Source: CAYSUS01 sp964434165 (GTDB lineage Bacteria > Planctomycetota > Planctomycetia > Pirellulales > Thermoguttaceae). From it: 47,057 nucleotides of DNA. The position numbers and the translations under genes were made by a program. Positions 24,570 to 31,286 of the stretch are shown piece after piece. The stretch spans positions 1-47,057 of the forward strand of contig CAYSUS010000054.1 in assembly GCA_964434165.1 (NCBI GenBank), written 5' to 3'. Under the pieces are notes generated by a model. That model had not been told where the DNA came from, searched no databases, and saw nothing but the letters and a program-made list of their open reading frames with translations. Position 1 is the first letter of the stretch. Each line of letters begins with the position of its first letter.

Positions 24570-25622
24570 TCACCGCCCAGTGGCGCGGCGCTCCAGGGTC
24601 GGGTCGGGCTGCCAGATGTAAAGGAACGTCGGAAGCTGCGTCCGCTCCAGGCCCGGAACGCTCAGCGGCAACAGGCCCGTCTGCACCGGCTGATTGGGCG
24701 AGACCGCATAGGGCGATCGCGCCGCATCGTGGCGGCGGTGGAGCATGACCACGCGCGCCGCCGGCGCGCCGGCCATCTGCCGCGCGACCGCCACGGCGTC
24801 GTCCAGGTAGCCGATGCCGTCGATCAGCTTGCGATCCAGCGCCGCCTGGGCGAGAAACACCCGTCCGTCGAAGTCCTCGGTCCGGTCCGGGTCGTGCTCG
24901 ACTCGGCACGTCCGCACCACGTGACGGAATCGGGCGTGGTACTCGTCGACGATGCCCTGGAGGATTCGCTCGGCCTCCGCGTCGAGCGCATCGACGGGCG
25001 AGCCCAGGTCCGTGTGGCGCCCGGCCTTGATGGGCGCGGGGATCACGTTGAACTGCATCATCGTGTCGCGGAGGTTGTACAGGTTGAGGATCACGCCCAT
25101 GCCGCCGGTAAGCGTGGTGGGATGAGCCTGGATGTAGTCCGCGCCGGTGGCCACGTAATAGGCCCCGCCCGTGCCCAGGTCCATCAGGCACGCGACCACG
25201 GGAATCCCCGAGCGCTGGCGGAAGGTGCGCAGGTCGCGCCACATGATGTCGCTGGCCGTGACGCCCCCGCCCGGGCTGTTGATCCGGAGCACCACCGCGC
25301 GGTAGCACGGATCGGCGGCCACTCGATCGAGCTTCTCGCGGAACACGGCCACGGGGTTCTCGCCGAGGGTGCCCAGCCCGGTGATGGGGGCATTGACCAA
25401 CAGGCCGTCCACGTCGATCAGGGCGATCTTCTCGGGCACGGGCGTGCCGCCCCCGATGACCGGCATCTCGGCCAAGGGGCCCCGGTCCTCGACCGGCGAG
25501 CTGTGCATGATCACCCGGCTCTCGGTCCGGGCCTGCAGCGGGTGGCGGCAGCCGGGCGCGGCGAGCAGGACCGCCGCCAGCATGGCCGCCTCGATTCGGA
25601 GTGCTGTGCTGGAGTGCAACAT
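24570..25622 (-). CDS. sppA: S49 family (SppA-like) lipoprotein with Thr in place of the catalytic Ser
   Basis: SppA-type peptidases cut leftover signal peptides at the membrane with a Ser/Lys pair. These 350 residues begin with a lipoprotein signal (AAVLLAAPGC, Cys25), then IALIDVDG, then VVLRINSPGGGVTASD, which is the classic S49 segment. At the nucleophile position, where SGGYY or similar is usual, it reads GTGGAYY: the residue is Thr151 (codon ACG at 25170-25172). The lysine base appears kept (Lys199, IKAGRHTDLGSP). It may use Thr as nucleophile or may be an inactive binding paralogue. The ATG at 25620-25622 was chosen; Met14 is an alternative. Divergent from the gene at 25896. Confidence 0.85.
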   Translation of the reverse strand: MLHSSTALRIEAAMLAAVLLAAPGCRHPLQARTESRVIMHSSPVEDRGPLAEMPVIGGGTPVPEKIALIDVDGLLVNAPITGLGTLGENPVAVFREKLDRVAADPCYRAVVLRINSPGGGVTASDIMWRDLRTFRQRSGIPVVACLMDLGTGGAYYVATGADYIQAHPTTLTGGMGVILNLYNLRDTMMQFNVIPAPIKAGRHTDLGSPVDALDAEAERILQGIVDEYHARFRHVVRTCRVEHDPDRTEDFDGRVFLAQAALDRKLIDGIGYLDDAVAVARQMAGAPAARVVMLHRRHDAARSPYAVSPNQPVQTGLLPLSVPGLERTQLPTFLYIWQPDPTLERRATGR

Positions 25623-25807
25623 CGGCCGTTCCAGAGCGGACAGAGCGTAGCACTGCTACTTCCCGTATCCTGGTATCGACCGTTCCGCCCGGCCGGCGAA
25701 GCGGGATCAGCACCCAGCCGACCCGCCGGGATGACGGCGGTTCGGGCCGTGCGGACTGGGCGGGCTGGACGTGCCGTGCGGCTTCGGCCGGGATGCATCG
25801 CGTGTGG

Positions 25808-25813
25808 TACAAT
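25808..25813 (+). promoter_or_regulatory. Extended -10 promoter for the gene at 25896
   Basis: TACAAT preceded by TGG gives a TGn extended -10. No clear -35 lies 16-18 bases upstream, which extended -10 promoters tolerate. The leader would be about 75 bases, ending in a good ribosome site (GAGGAG, 25883-25888). Confidence 0.5.
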
Positions 25814-25895
25814 TCGGGCGTCCGGGTGGACCGGGGTTCGGCGTCCGCGCGCCCCCTCCTATCGCACGCCAGCCAAGCCCGCGAGGAGAAACGGG

Positions 25896-26792
25896 ATGAA
25901 TTTACCAGTTCTGCCGATTCTGCTGATCGCCCTGGCTGCGCCGCCGGACAACCCCGTGATGGCGCGCTTGCTCCAGCGCGGCGTGCCGCTCGCACCCCCG
26001 AGCGAGCGCCGCGTGAAGGTCGATCCGCCGTGGATGGCCGACGGGCTCGATGCCGCCGCGCAGCGCGAGGTCATCGAGAGGGTGGCCGGGCCGCGCCGCC
26101 GCGTGGAGGACTTCTTGCGCGATGCCGTAGTGGCGCCGTTCGCGCTGACGATCGACGAGGTGGAAATGGAGGGGGTCGAGAGGCCGCCGCGCCGGCTCGA
26201 TCTGGGCTACGTAGCCTACGGCAAGCTCGCCCACTTCTACTCCGAGGAGTTCTTCGAGCGGCTCGTCCACCTGGCATCCAGCGAGCGCAGGAGCCGCTAT
26301 CCCCTGAAGAGCGGCGTGCTCTCGGACGAGGAGGTCCGCGCGCGGGGGCTGAAGACCCTGGAGGGCGAAAACCTCAAGGAGCGGTTCGCCTATGCCACGG
26401 TGGCGCTGTTCGACCGCGTGCTTCTGAGCACGACGCGCCGTGTCGTGGTCACGCGCTCGGAGGAGTCGATCGTGGTGGCCACGATCGTCGATCCGCGGTT
26501 CGCCGGAGACGCCGAGTACCCCAATCAGTGGCGATCGATCGACGTGGACGCCCGGGGCGATTTCACGCTCGGCGAGCCGCAGCCCTACACCTGCGCCGCC
26601 TCCTACGTGAAGATCACGCGTCTGAAGGAGCCCGGAGGGGCCCTGTTCCTGGAGCACCACCAGGTGTTCGCCGAGCCGGAGGGATGGTTCGGCGGCAGGA
26701 ACCTGCTCCGCTCCAAGCTGCCTCTGGCCGTGCAGGACACGGTGCGCAAGCTGCGCTGGCAGCTCCGCGCGGCGGAGAAGGAAGGAGGGTGA
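25896..26792 (+). CDS. Secreted protein of unknown function
   Basis: No family is recognised in these 298 residues. A short signal peptide (LPVLPILLIALAAPPDNP) starts the protein. The rest mixes helices with a beta-rich C-terminal half (about 170-270: TRRVVVTRSEESIVVATIVD, FTLGEPQPYTC, GALFLEHHQVFAEPEGWFGG), which could be a small substrate-binding or lipid-binding barrel. The start is the ATG at 25896-25898 behind GAGGAG with 7 bases between. It is transcribed away from the S49 gene, so the two may share control. The frame is open far upstream, but only the part after this ATG looks coding. The next gene on the right faces it. Confidence 0.75.
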   Translation: MNLPVLPILLIALAAPPDNPVMARLLQRGVPLAPPSERRVKVDPPWMADGLDAAAQREVIERVAGPRRRVEDFLRDAVVAPFALTIDEVEMEGVERPPRRLDLGYVAYGKLAHFYSEEFFERLVHLASSERRSRYPLKSGVLSDEEVRARGLKTLEGENLKERFAYATVALFDRVLLSTTRRVVVTRSEESIVVATIVDPRFAGDAEYPNQWRSIDVDARGDFTLGEPQPYTCAASYVKITRLKEPGGALFLEHHQVFAEPEGWFGGRNLLRSKLPLAVQDTVRKLRWQLRAAEKEGG

Positions 26793-26926
26793 CGGACGCG
26801 GGGAGTCCGGAAGCGACAAGGGCGAAAAGGGAAGACATCACGGAGAGAGGATCGGGGAAAGGGACCCCGTTGGGCCTTCGTGCCTTCCGCGACTCCTGTT
26901 CTCCTCCCCCTTTTCGCCTTCCCCCC

Positions 26927-27490
26927 TCACGCCCGGGAGATGTAGTCGCCGGTGCGCGTATCGACCTTGACGATCTCGCCCGGCTCCAGGTACTCCGGCA
27001 CCTGGACCGAGAAGCCGGTCTCGAGCCTGGCCGGCTTGGTGCGCGACGTGGCCGAGTTGCCGCGCACGCCCGGGTCGCACTCGACCACCTTCAGCTCCAC
27101 GGTCAGCGGCACCTGGATGCCCACGCACTCGTCCTGGTAGATCAACGCCAGCACGCCCTCCAGCTCGTCGGTGACGAACTGCATCTCCTGCTGGATGTCG
27201 TCGCGCGGCAGGGCGTAGTCGTTGTAGTCGGTCTGATCGAGGAAGTGGTGGTGCGTGGCGTCGGAATACATGTACTTGACGGCCCGCCGCTCGAAGTCGG
27301 CCTCGTCCAGGGAATCGCCGCCGCGCAGCGTGATATCGACCTTCTGCTTGGTGATCAGGTTGCGGGCGCGGTACTTGTAGTAGGTCTGCGCGCCCCGCGC
27401 CGAGGGGCTCTGCACCGACACGCTCTCGATGATGCAGGGGGCGTCGTTGTAGTTGACGACGGCGCCGGTCTTGATTTCTTTGGCCAGCAT
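26927..27490 (-). CDS. yeiP: EF-P paralogue of the YeiP/EfpL type
   Basis: EF-P enters stalled ribosomes and helps form bonds at proline runs. The 187 residues have the three-barrel plan: KOW-like N-terminus (MLAKEIKTGAVVNYNDAPCIIESVSV), middle barrel (ALPRDDIQQEMQFV) and C-terminal OB domain ending PGEIVKVDTRTGDYISRA. The tip loop reads SPSARGAQ with Arg32, not the PGKG(x)A with a modified lysine of normal EF-P; the E. coli paralogue YeiP (EfpL) has SPTARGA. Other YeiP-like stretches are DPGVRGNSATSRTKPA and QVPEYLEPGE. The ATG at 27488-27490 fits the family; a longer upstream frame runs through two repeat copies. It stands alone, with hairpin repeats upstream. Rating it YeiP-like rather than EF-P rests on the loop. 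Confidence 0.85.
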   Translation of the reverse strand: MLAKEIKTGAVVNYNDAPCIIESVSVQSPSARGAQTYYKYRARNLITKQKVDITLRGGDSLDEADFERRAVKYMYSDATHHHFLDQTDYNDYALPRDDIQQEMQFVTDELEGVLALIYQDECVGIQVPLTVELKVVECDPGVRGNSATSRTKPARLETGFSVQVPEYLEPGEIVKVDTRTGDYISRA

Positions 27491-27530
27491 GGGAGTGCCG
27501 AGTAGAACGGTTGCCAGGGAAGGACGGTTC

Positions 27531-27621
27531 AGACTTCCGAAGTCCCCAGGGCTTCGGAAGCCTGGGGCTAAAGCGTTAGGACGCGGCATGGACTTCCGAA
27601 GTCTTCAAGACTTCGGAAGTC
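27531..27621. repeat. Dispersed hairpin repeat, copies 2 and 3
   Basis: Copy 3 (27591-27621) has 14-base perfect arms (GACTTCCGAAGTCT and AGACTTCGGAAGTC) with loop TCA. Copy 2 begins as AGACTTCCGAAGTCC (27531-27545) and passes into another hairpin, CCCCAGG-GCTTCGGAAGC-CTGGGG (27543-27566). They fill the gap between the EF-P gene and the gene at 27634. Confidence 0.85.
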
Positions 27622-27633
27622 TGGAGGTAGTCG

Positions 27634-28119
27634 TTACAGCATCGTGCCGGATTGGGGATCGACGGCGATCCCCCCGGTCATGTCCGCCAGGGCCTCCATG
27701 ACGATCAGCAGCGAGCTCGGATCGAGCATCTCCTCGGGCTCGTCGTCGCCGTTGTCGGCAATCTGCTCGAAGTGCAGGACGTCGAACCGGGCGTCGCAGC
27801 GGCGAAGCTTCTCCAGGCGCGCCCGCTCGCCCTTGCTGCACGCCGGGCCGGTGAGGTCCTCGAACAGGGTCTGGGCCTGTTCCACGACTTCCTCGCCGGA
27901 AAGGTACGAGACGTCCAGGGCGGCGAAATCCTCCGGGGCCAGCACGGTGAGCGACTCGAAGCGGCCCACCTCGTCGGCCAGCAGGTTGGTCATCGTCAGC
28001 CGGCCGGGCAGGCCCGAAAGCACCTTCTGCATTTCCCGCAGCGTGGGACGCCGGCTCGCGTCGAAAAGCACGAAGTACGTCTCCCGCCAGCGATAGCCCT
28101 CGTTCTCGAACATCGACAT
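27634..28119 (-). CDS. Conserved-looking cytoplasmic protein of unknown function
   Basis: A 161-residue soluble protein with no recognised domain. It looks like an alpha/beta fold: YRWRETYFVLFDASRRPTLREMQKVL opens, TNLLADEVGRFESLTVLAPEDFAALDVSY follows, and the C-terminal part is acidic (DNGDDEPEEMLDPSS) and ends in SLLIVMEALADMTGGIAVDPQSGTML. The ATG at 28117-28119 has a strong GGGAGGA about 8 bases ahead, which settles the start. The small gene at 28176 lies just upstream in the same direction, and proC is 14 bases further, so all three probably form one transcript. The pattern of conserved-looking small acidic proteins recurs in this phylum; a function cannot be given. Confidence 0.75.
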   Translation of the reverse strand: MSMFENEGYRWRETYFVLFDASRRPTLREMQKVLSGLPGRLTMTNLLADEVGRFESLTVLAPEDFAALDVSYLSGEEVVEQAQTLFEDLTGPACSKGERARLEKLRRCDARFDVLHFEQIADNGDDEPEEMLDPSSLLIVMEALADMTGGIAVDPQSGTML

Positions 28120-28175
28120 GGCCGGTCCTCCCTCGTGGCGGTTGGGCCGCGCGATCGCTCGCGGGCCGCCGTCCC

Positions 28176-28403
28176 TCACTCCTCGTCGGTTTCCTCGTAC
28201 CCTTCGTGCCAGGCCTCGACCGCCTCCAGGGCCTCGTCGCGCTCCTTGCGCGTGGCCCAGAGGGTCTCGTCGTCCTCCAGACGGACCTCGTACTGGCCCT
28301 CGCGCTGGCAGCTTTCCGCTCCACAGAAGTGGGGCACGGCTGAGATCCAAACGATCCGAGAAACCGGGACGAACTTGTCGTCGATCGTGCAGAACACGCT
28401 CAC
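28176..28403 (-). CDS. Small acidic protein of unknown function
   Basis: This 75-residue protein starts at a GTG (28401-28403). It has a beta-like first half (MSVFCTIDDKFVPVSRIVWISAVPHFCGAESCQREGQYEVRLEDD) with three Cys, and a helical acidic tail (RKERDEALEAVEAWHEGYEETDEE). The Cys spacing does not form a clear zinc site. It sits between proC and the 161-residue gene with short gaps (13 and 56 bases), which supports it being real and co-transcribed with them. No family recognised. Confidence 0.6.
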   Translation of the reverse strand: MSVFCTIDDKFVPVSRIVWISAVPHFCGAESCQREGQYEVRLEDDETLWATRKERDEALEAVEAWHEGYEETDEE

Positions 28404-28416
28404 GCCAACCCACCCG

Positions 28417-29241
28417 TCATTGCGATTCGCGACTTCCCCCCAACTCCGCCGATCGCCGCGTCGCTTCGGCGACGGCCTCGATGAGCGCCCGTCGCAGCCC
28501 CCCCCGCTCCAGCGCCCGCAGCGCGGCCATGGTCGTTCCGGCAGGACTCGCGACCCGGTCGCGGAGCACCGTGGGATGCTCGCCCGTGCGGAGCACCATC
28601 TCGGCAGCGCCGAGCACCGTTTGCGCGGCCAGGCCCGTGGCAGCCGAGCGCGAAAGCCCCATCAACACGCCGCCGTCGCTCAGCGCCTGAATCACCTCGT
28701 ACACGTAGGCCGGCCCGGACCCGGACAAGCCGGTCACCGCGTCCAAGAGCTTCTCGTCCACCTGGCAGGCGGTGCCCACCGCCTCCAGAAGCCGTGCCAC
28801 GGTGCGGGCGTCTTCGTCGGTCGCATGAGGGCCGAGACAGTACCCGCACGCGCCCTTTCCCACCAAGCACGGGGTATTCGGCATCACCCGGGCCAGGCGC
28901 ACCTCGGGCCCAAGGCCCTCGGCCAGGACCTGCAGGCGCACCCCGGCAACGATCGACACAACAAGCTGGCTGGGCGTGATTTTTCCTCGCAACTGGTCCA
29001 GCACGGATACTAGGTGGGCCGGCTTGACCGCCAGGATGATCGTGTCGCTGCCCGCCACGACCTTGAGGTTGTCTTCAGTGGCCATCGCCCCGGTCGCCCG
29101 GCAAAAGGCCTGGCGCGCGTCGTCGGACGGATCGCCGGCCAGGATCGCGTCGCGGCCCAACAGCCCGGACCGCACCAATCCCTCCGCAAGGGCCGTGGCC
29201 ATCTGCCCCGCTCCGATCAATCCGATGCGCAGGTCCAACAT
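28417..29241 (-). CDS. proC: Pyrroline-5-carboxylate reductase
   Basis: The enzyme makes proline by reducing pyrroline-5-carboxylate with NAD(P)H in the cytoplasm. Its 274 residues have the usual length. A Rossmann GLIGAGQMATALAEGL (6-21), then ILAVKPAHL, then RVMPNTPCLVGKGACGYC and, in the C-terminal dimer domain, VTGLSGSGPAYVYEVIQALSDGGVLMGLSRSAA, which matches the family signature. The ATG at 29239-29241 is supported by the first strand (LRIGLIGAG). It heads a likely transcript with the two small genes behind it. A possible promoter lies at 29421-29450. Confidence 0.95.
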   Translation of the reverse strand: MLDLRIGLIGAGQMATALAEGLVRSGLLGRDAILAGDPSDDARQAFCRATGAMATEDNLKVVAGSDTIILAVKPAHLVSVLDQLRGKITPSQLVVSIVAGVRLQVLAEGLGPEVRLARVMPNTPCLVGKGACGYCLGPHATDEDARTVARLLEAVGTACQVDEKLLDAVTGLSGSGPAYVYEVIQALSDGGVLMGLSRSAATGLAAQTVLGAAEMVLRTGEHPTVLRDRVASPAGTTMAALRALERGGLRRALIEAVAEATRRSAELGGSRESQ

Positions 29242-29420
29242 GGAGTTCTACTGGAGGGCCGAAGAGGGCCCGGCGTGCGCCGATCGCAAGCTCGCGCCCC
29301 GTTGCTGGACAAAGGACCCGCGACCGGGCGAATCCGCGCGCCCCCATTGGGCGGAATCGAGATCCGCCCCCCCAACGCGCAAATCCTCTCCCGGAAGCGC
29401 GGAGAGCCCGAATGCTCGCC

Positions 29421-29450
29421 ATGCTACGCCACGGACCCGACCCTTGTAAA
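29421..29450 (-). promoter_or_regulatory. Possible promoter for proC
   Basis: On the minus strand TTTACA (29445-29450), an 18-base spacer and TAGCAT (29421-29426). The leader to proC would be about 170 bases. The whole gap 29242-29592 holds no gene I can support; a 79-residue frame in it has no coding character. Confidence 0.35.
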
Positions 29451-29592
29451 GGAGCGGCCGGCCGGAGTGGACCGACACGGTCGGCATTCCCCGCGGAGTG
29501 CTTGGGGGCAGGCATCCGCACCGTGGGGTTGCCTTGGGCGACGATGGCCGTGCCGCCGCGCGGCGAGGCTCAAAGGCCCCGCTCCATGAGGC

Positions 29593-30309
29593 CTACAGGC
29601 TGCGGTAGAGATCGTTGGTCCGCTCGACCAGCCAGGGGGTGTGGTCCTGCTCCGGATTGCCCCCATCGAGGTACTGCCGCCACTTGGTGACGTCGCCCCC
29701 ATAGTCCCGGCCCGTCAAATTGCGAAGCGCGAGCATGGCCCGGCGACGCATGGCCGGGTCGTTGTCGTCGAGGGCCCGAGCCAGGGGGTCCTGGGCCTGG
29801 GGGTCCTTGGTTGCTCCCAGCGCCTGCACGGCGGCCATGCGCACGTTCAGGTCCGAATCGCCCGACACAACGCGGCCGAGCACCTGGGTGGCCTCCGCAC
29901 CGCCGAGCTTGGCCCAGGCCTTGCATGCGGCGATACGTACCTCGGGCTCGGGGTCGTTCAGGGTCGAGCGAAGCACGCCAGCGGTCGAAGCCGTCCCATA
30001 GTGCCCAAGCGTCTCAACAATCCCTGCGCGAAGCTGTGGGTCGCCCTCTTTCGCATACGCCTTGCTCAGCTCGGCCACGACGCGCTCGCGCTGCGAGGGG
30101 GGGGTGGCCCCGGCCCGGGTCTGCAATCGCTCGAGGGCTTCGACGCGCTCGCGCGGGGTGGAAAGCCCCGGCACGTTGTCGGTGAACGGTTCCTTGTGGA
30201 AGGGCCAGAACCTGCCCGGATCGGTCAGGTCGAACGGGCCGCATCCGCTCAAGATGACGAGCACTCCGCCGAACAGTAAGGTGACGGCAGCGGCGCGGCG
30301 GCGGTTCAT
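29593..30309 (-). CDS. HEAT-repeat lipoprotein
   Basis: The 238 residues start with a lipoprotein signal (TLLFGGVLVILSGC, Cys22) and go on with a stack of HEAT (PBS-lyase-like) units: LRAGIVETLGHYGTASTAGVLRSTLNDPEPEVRIAACKAW, then AKLGGAEATQVLGRVVSGDSDLNVRMAAVQAL and DNDPAMRRRAMLALRNLTG, each with the D-P/D-x-x-V/M-R signature. Such stacks bind other proteins; the anchor puts it at an envelope membrane. The ATG at 30307-30309 directly precedes the signal. A good promoter lies 60-95 bases upstream at 30375-30403. It runs divergently from the gene at 30620. Partner unknown. Confidence 0.88.
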   Translation of the reverse strand: MNRRRAAAVTLLFGGVLVILSGCGPFDLTDPGRFWPFHKEPFTDNVPGLSTPRERVEALERLQTRAGATPPSQRERVVAELSKAYAKEGDPQLRAGIVETLGHYGTASTAGVLRSTLNDPEPEVRIAACKAWAKLGGAEATQVLGRVVSGDSDLNVRMAAVQALGATKDPQAQDPLARALDDNDPAMRRRAMLALRNLTGRDYGGDVTKWRQYLDGGNPEQDHTPWLVERTNDLYRSL

Positions 30310-30374
30310 CGGGACCCCGACAATCGAGTGGTCACTGGTGGCGCTAATGGCCGGGACGGCCGACGAGAGGCGGG

Positions 30375-30403
30375 ACTATAGCAAGCATGCACCGCTTCGC
30401 CAA
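30375..30403 (-). promoter_or_regulatory. Sigma-70 promoter of the HEAT-repeat lipoprotein
   Basis: Minus strand: TTGGCG (30398-30403), 17 bases, TATAGT (30375-30380) with TGC just before it as extended -10. The leader is about 60 bases. Confidence 0.6.
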
Positions 30404-30512
30404 GACGACTCGTACTGGCCGAGAGCTGGGAGGATCGCATGCCGCTCGCTGAGGCCCACGTTGCGATCCAGTTCTCGGACTCCCCGGTACTTCCGTCGTT
30501 CGTCGAGTCGGG

Positions 30513-30518
30513 TATGAT
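30513..30518 (+). promoter_or_regulatory. Weak -10 candidate for the gene at 30620
   Basis: TATGAT lies about 100 bases before the start, with only a poor -35 (ACTTCC) 18 bases up. Together with the promoter on the other strand it is all I see in the 310-base divergent gap 30310-30619. Confidence 0.25.
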
Positions 30519-30619
30519 GCGTTGGGTCCGACCAGCAGCCGGGCGAAGGAGATTCGCTTCTTTTCCCAGGGCGGCCAGGCTTTCCATATCCCCAAGAGAC
30601 CCAGCCAGGGCGCACGACC

Positions 30620-31129
30620 ATGCCCGACCCGGCGGAACATGCGGAGAACCGCGGTGCCCTGGAAACCCTTCTTCGACAGATCCCCGGTTTTCGGGGGTAT
30701 CTGGAAAAGGAGTACCGGCGCGACAGCGATGCCTTGCAGCGCGCGTGGCTGGCCGACCAGATCCAGCGCTCGAAGCGCTCGCTGGACCACCTCGCCCGGC
30801 ATCTGGCCGACGCCGCGAGGATCGATGAGATCGGTCCTGTCGATCGGATTCGGGGGCAGCTCGACAAGCTGATCGGCCGGATCCGCGGAGCCATGCAGGG
30901 CTACAGCGGGTTCTTCGACCTGGTCCAGGTGGACGAAGACCTGCTCGACCGAATCTACCACCATGACGCCATGCTTCTGGAGCAGGTCCGCGACCTGACC
31001 GAGGCCGTGGAGGCCCTGCCGGAGAAGAAGGACCAGCCCGGTCCGGCGTTGGAGGAGGTCCTCGCGAGGATCGACGAGGTCAACCGGCAGTGGGACCTCC
31101 GCGAGGACATGCTCAAGGGCGTGGAGTAG
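30620..31129 (+). CDS. Helical protein paired with an SPFH gene
   Basis: The 169 residues are almost wholly alpha-helical with heptad-like spacing (LEKEYRRDSDALQRAWLADQIQRSKRSLDHLARHL; LLEQVRDLTEAVEALPEKK) and carry no signal peptide. No named domain is visible. It sits 157 bases before an SPFH gene in the same direction. In Bacillus the SPFH protein YdjI is encoded beside the PspA-like YdjF, so a helical membrane-associated partner would be a parallel case; that is only an analogy. The ATG at 30620-30622 has AGGG about 9 bases ahead. Between the two genes lies a perfect 21-base dyad. Confidence 0.75.
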   Translation: MPDPAEHAENRGALETLLRQIPGFRGYLEKEYRRDSDALQRAWLADQIQRSKRSLDHLARHLADAARIDEIGPVDRIRGQLDKLIGRIRGAMQGYSGFFDLVQVDEDLLDRIYHHDAMLLEQVRDLTEAVEALPEKKDQPGPALEEVLARIDEVNRQWDLREDMLKGVE

Positions 31130-31141
31130 AACAACCACTTG

Positions 31142-31162
31142 GGACGCAGTGCCACTGCGTCC
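31142..31162. repeat. Perfect hairpin between the helical and SPFH genes
   Basis: GGACGCAGTG-C-CACTGCGTCC, 10-base arms around one base, 12 bases after the first stop. A looser second dyad follows at about 31175-31195 (GCCGTGCCACAGCGGC). It could end or weaken transcription between the two genes, or be another dispersed repeat type. Confidence 0.6.
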
Positions 31163-31286
31163 ATTGGCACCCACATACGACGCCGTGCCACAGCGGCTGT
31201 TTGCCGCGACAAAAGAAGCAGCACTCCGTCCCGCTGAGCCTGATGAAGGAAGCCAACCCGTCCCCAACCCCCGAGGACACCGAATC

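Noticed and set aside
29248..29487. A 79-codon frame in the gap before proC
   Set aside because: It overlaps the likely proC promoter, has no ribosome site and no protein-like pattern.
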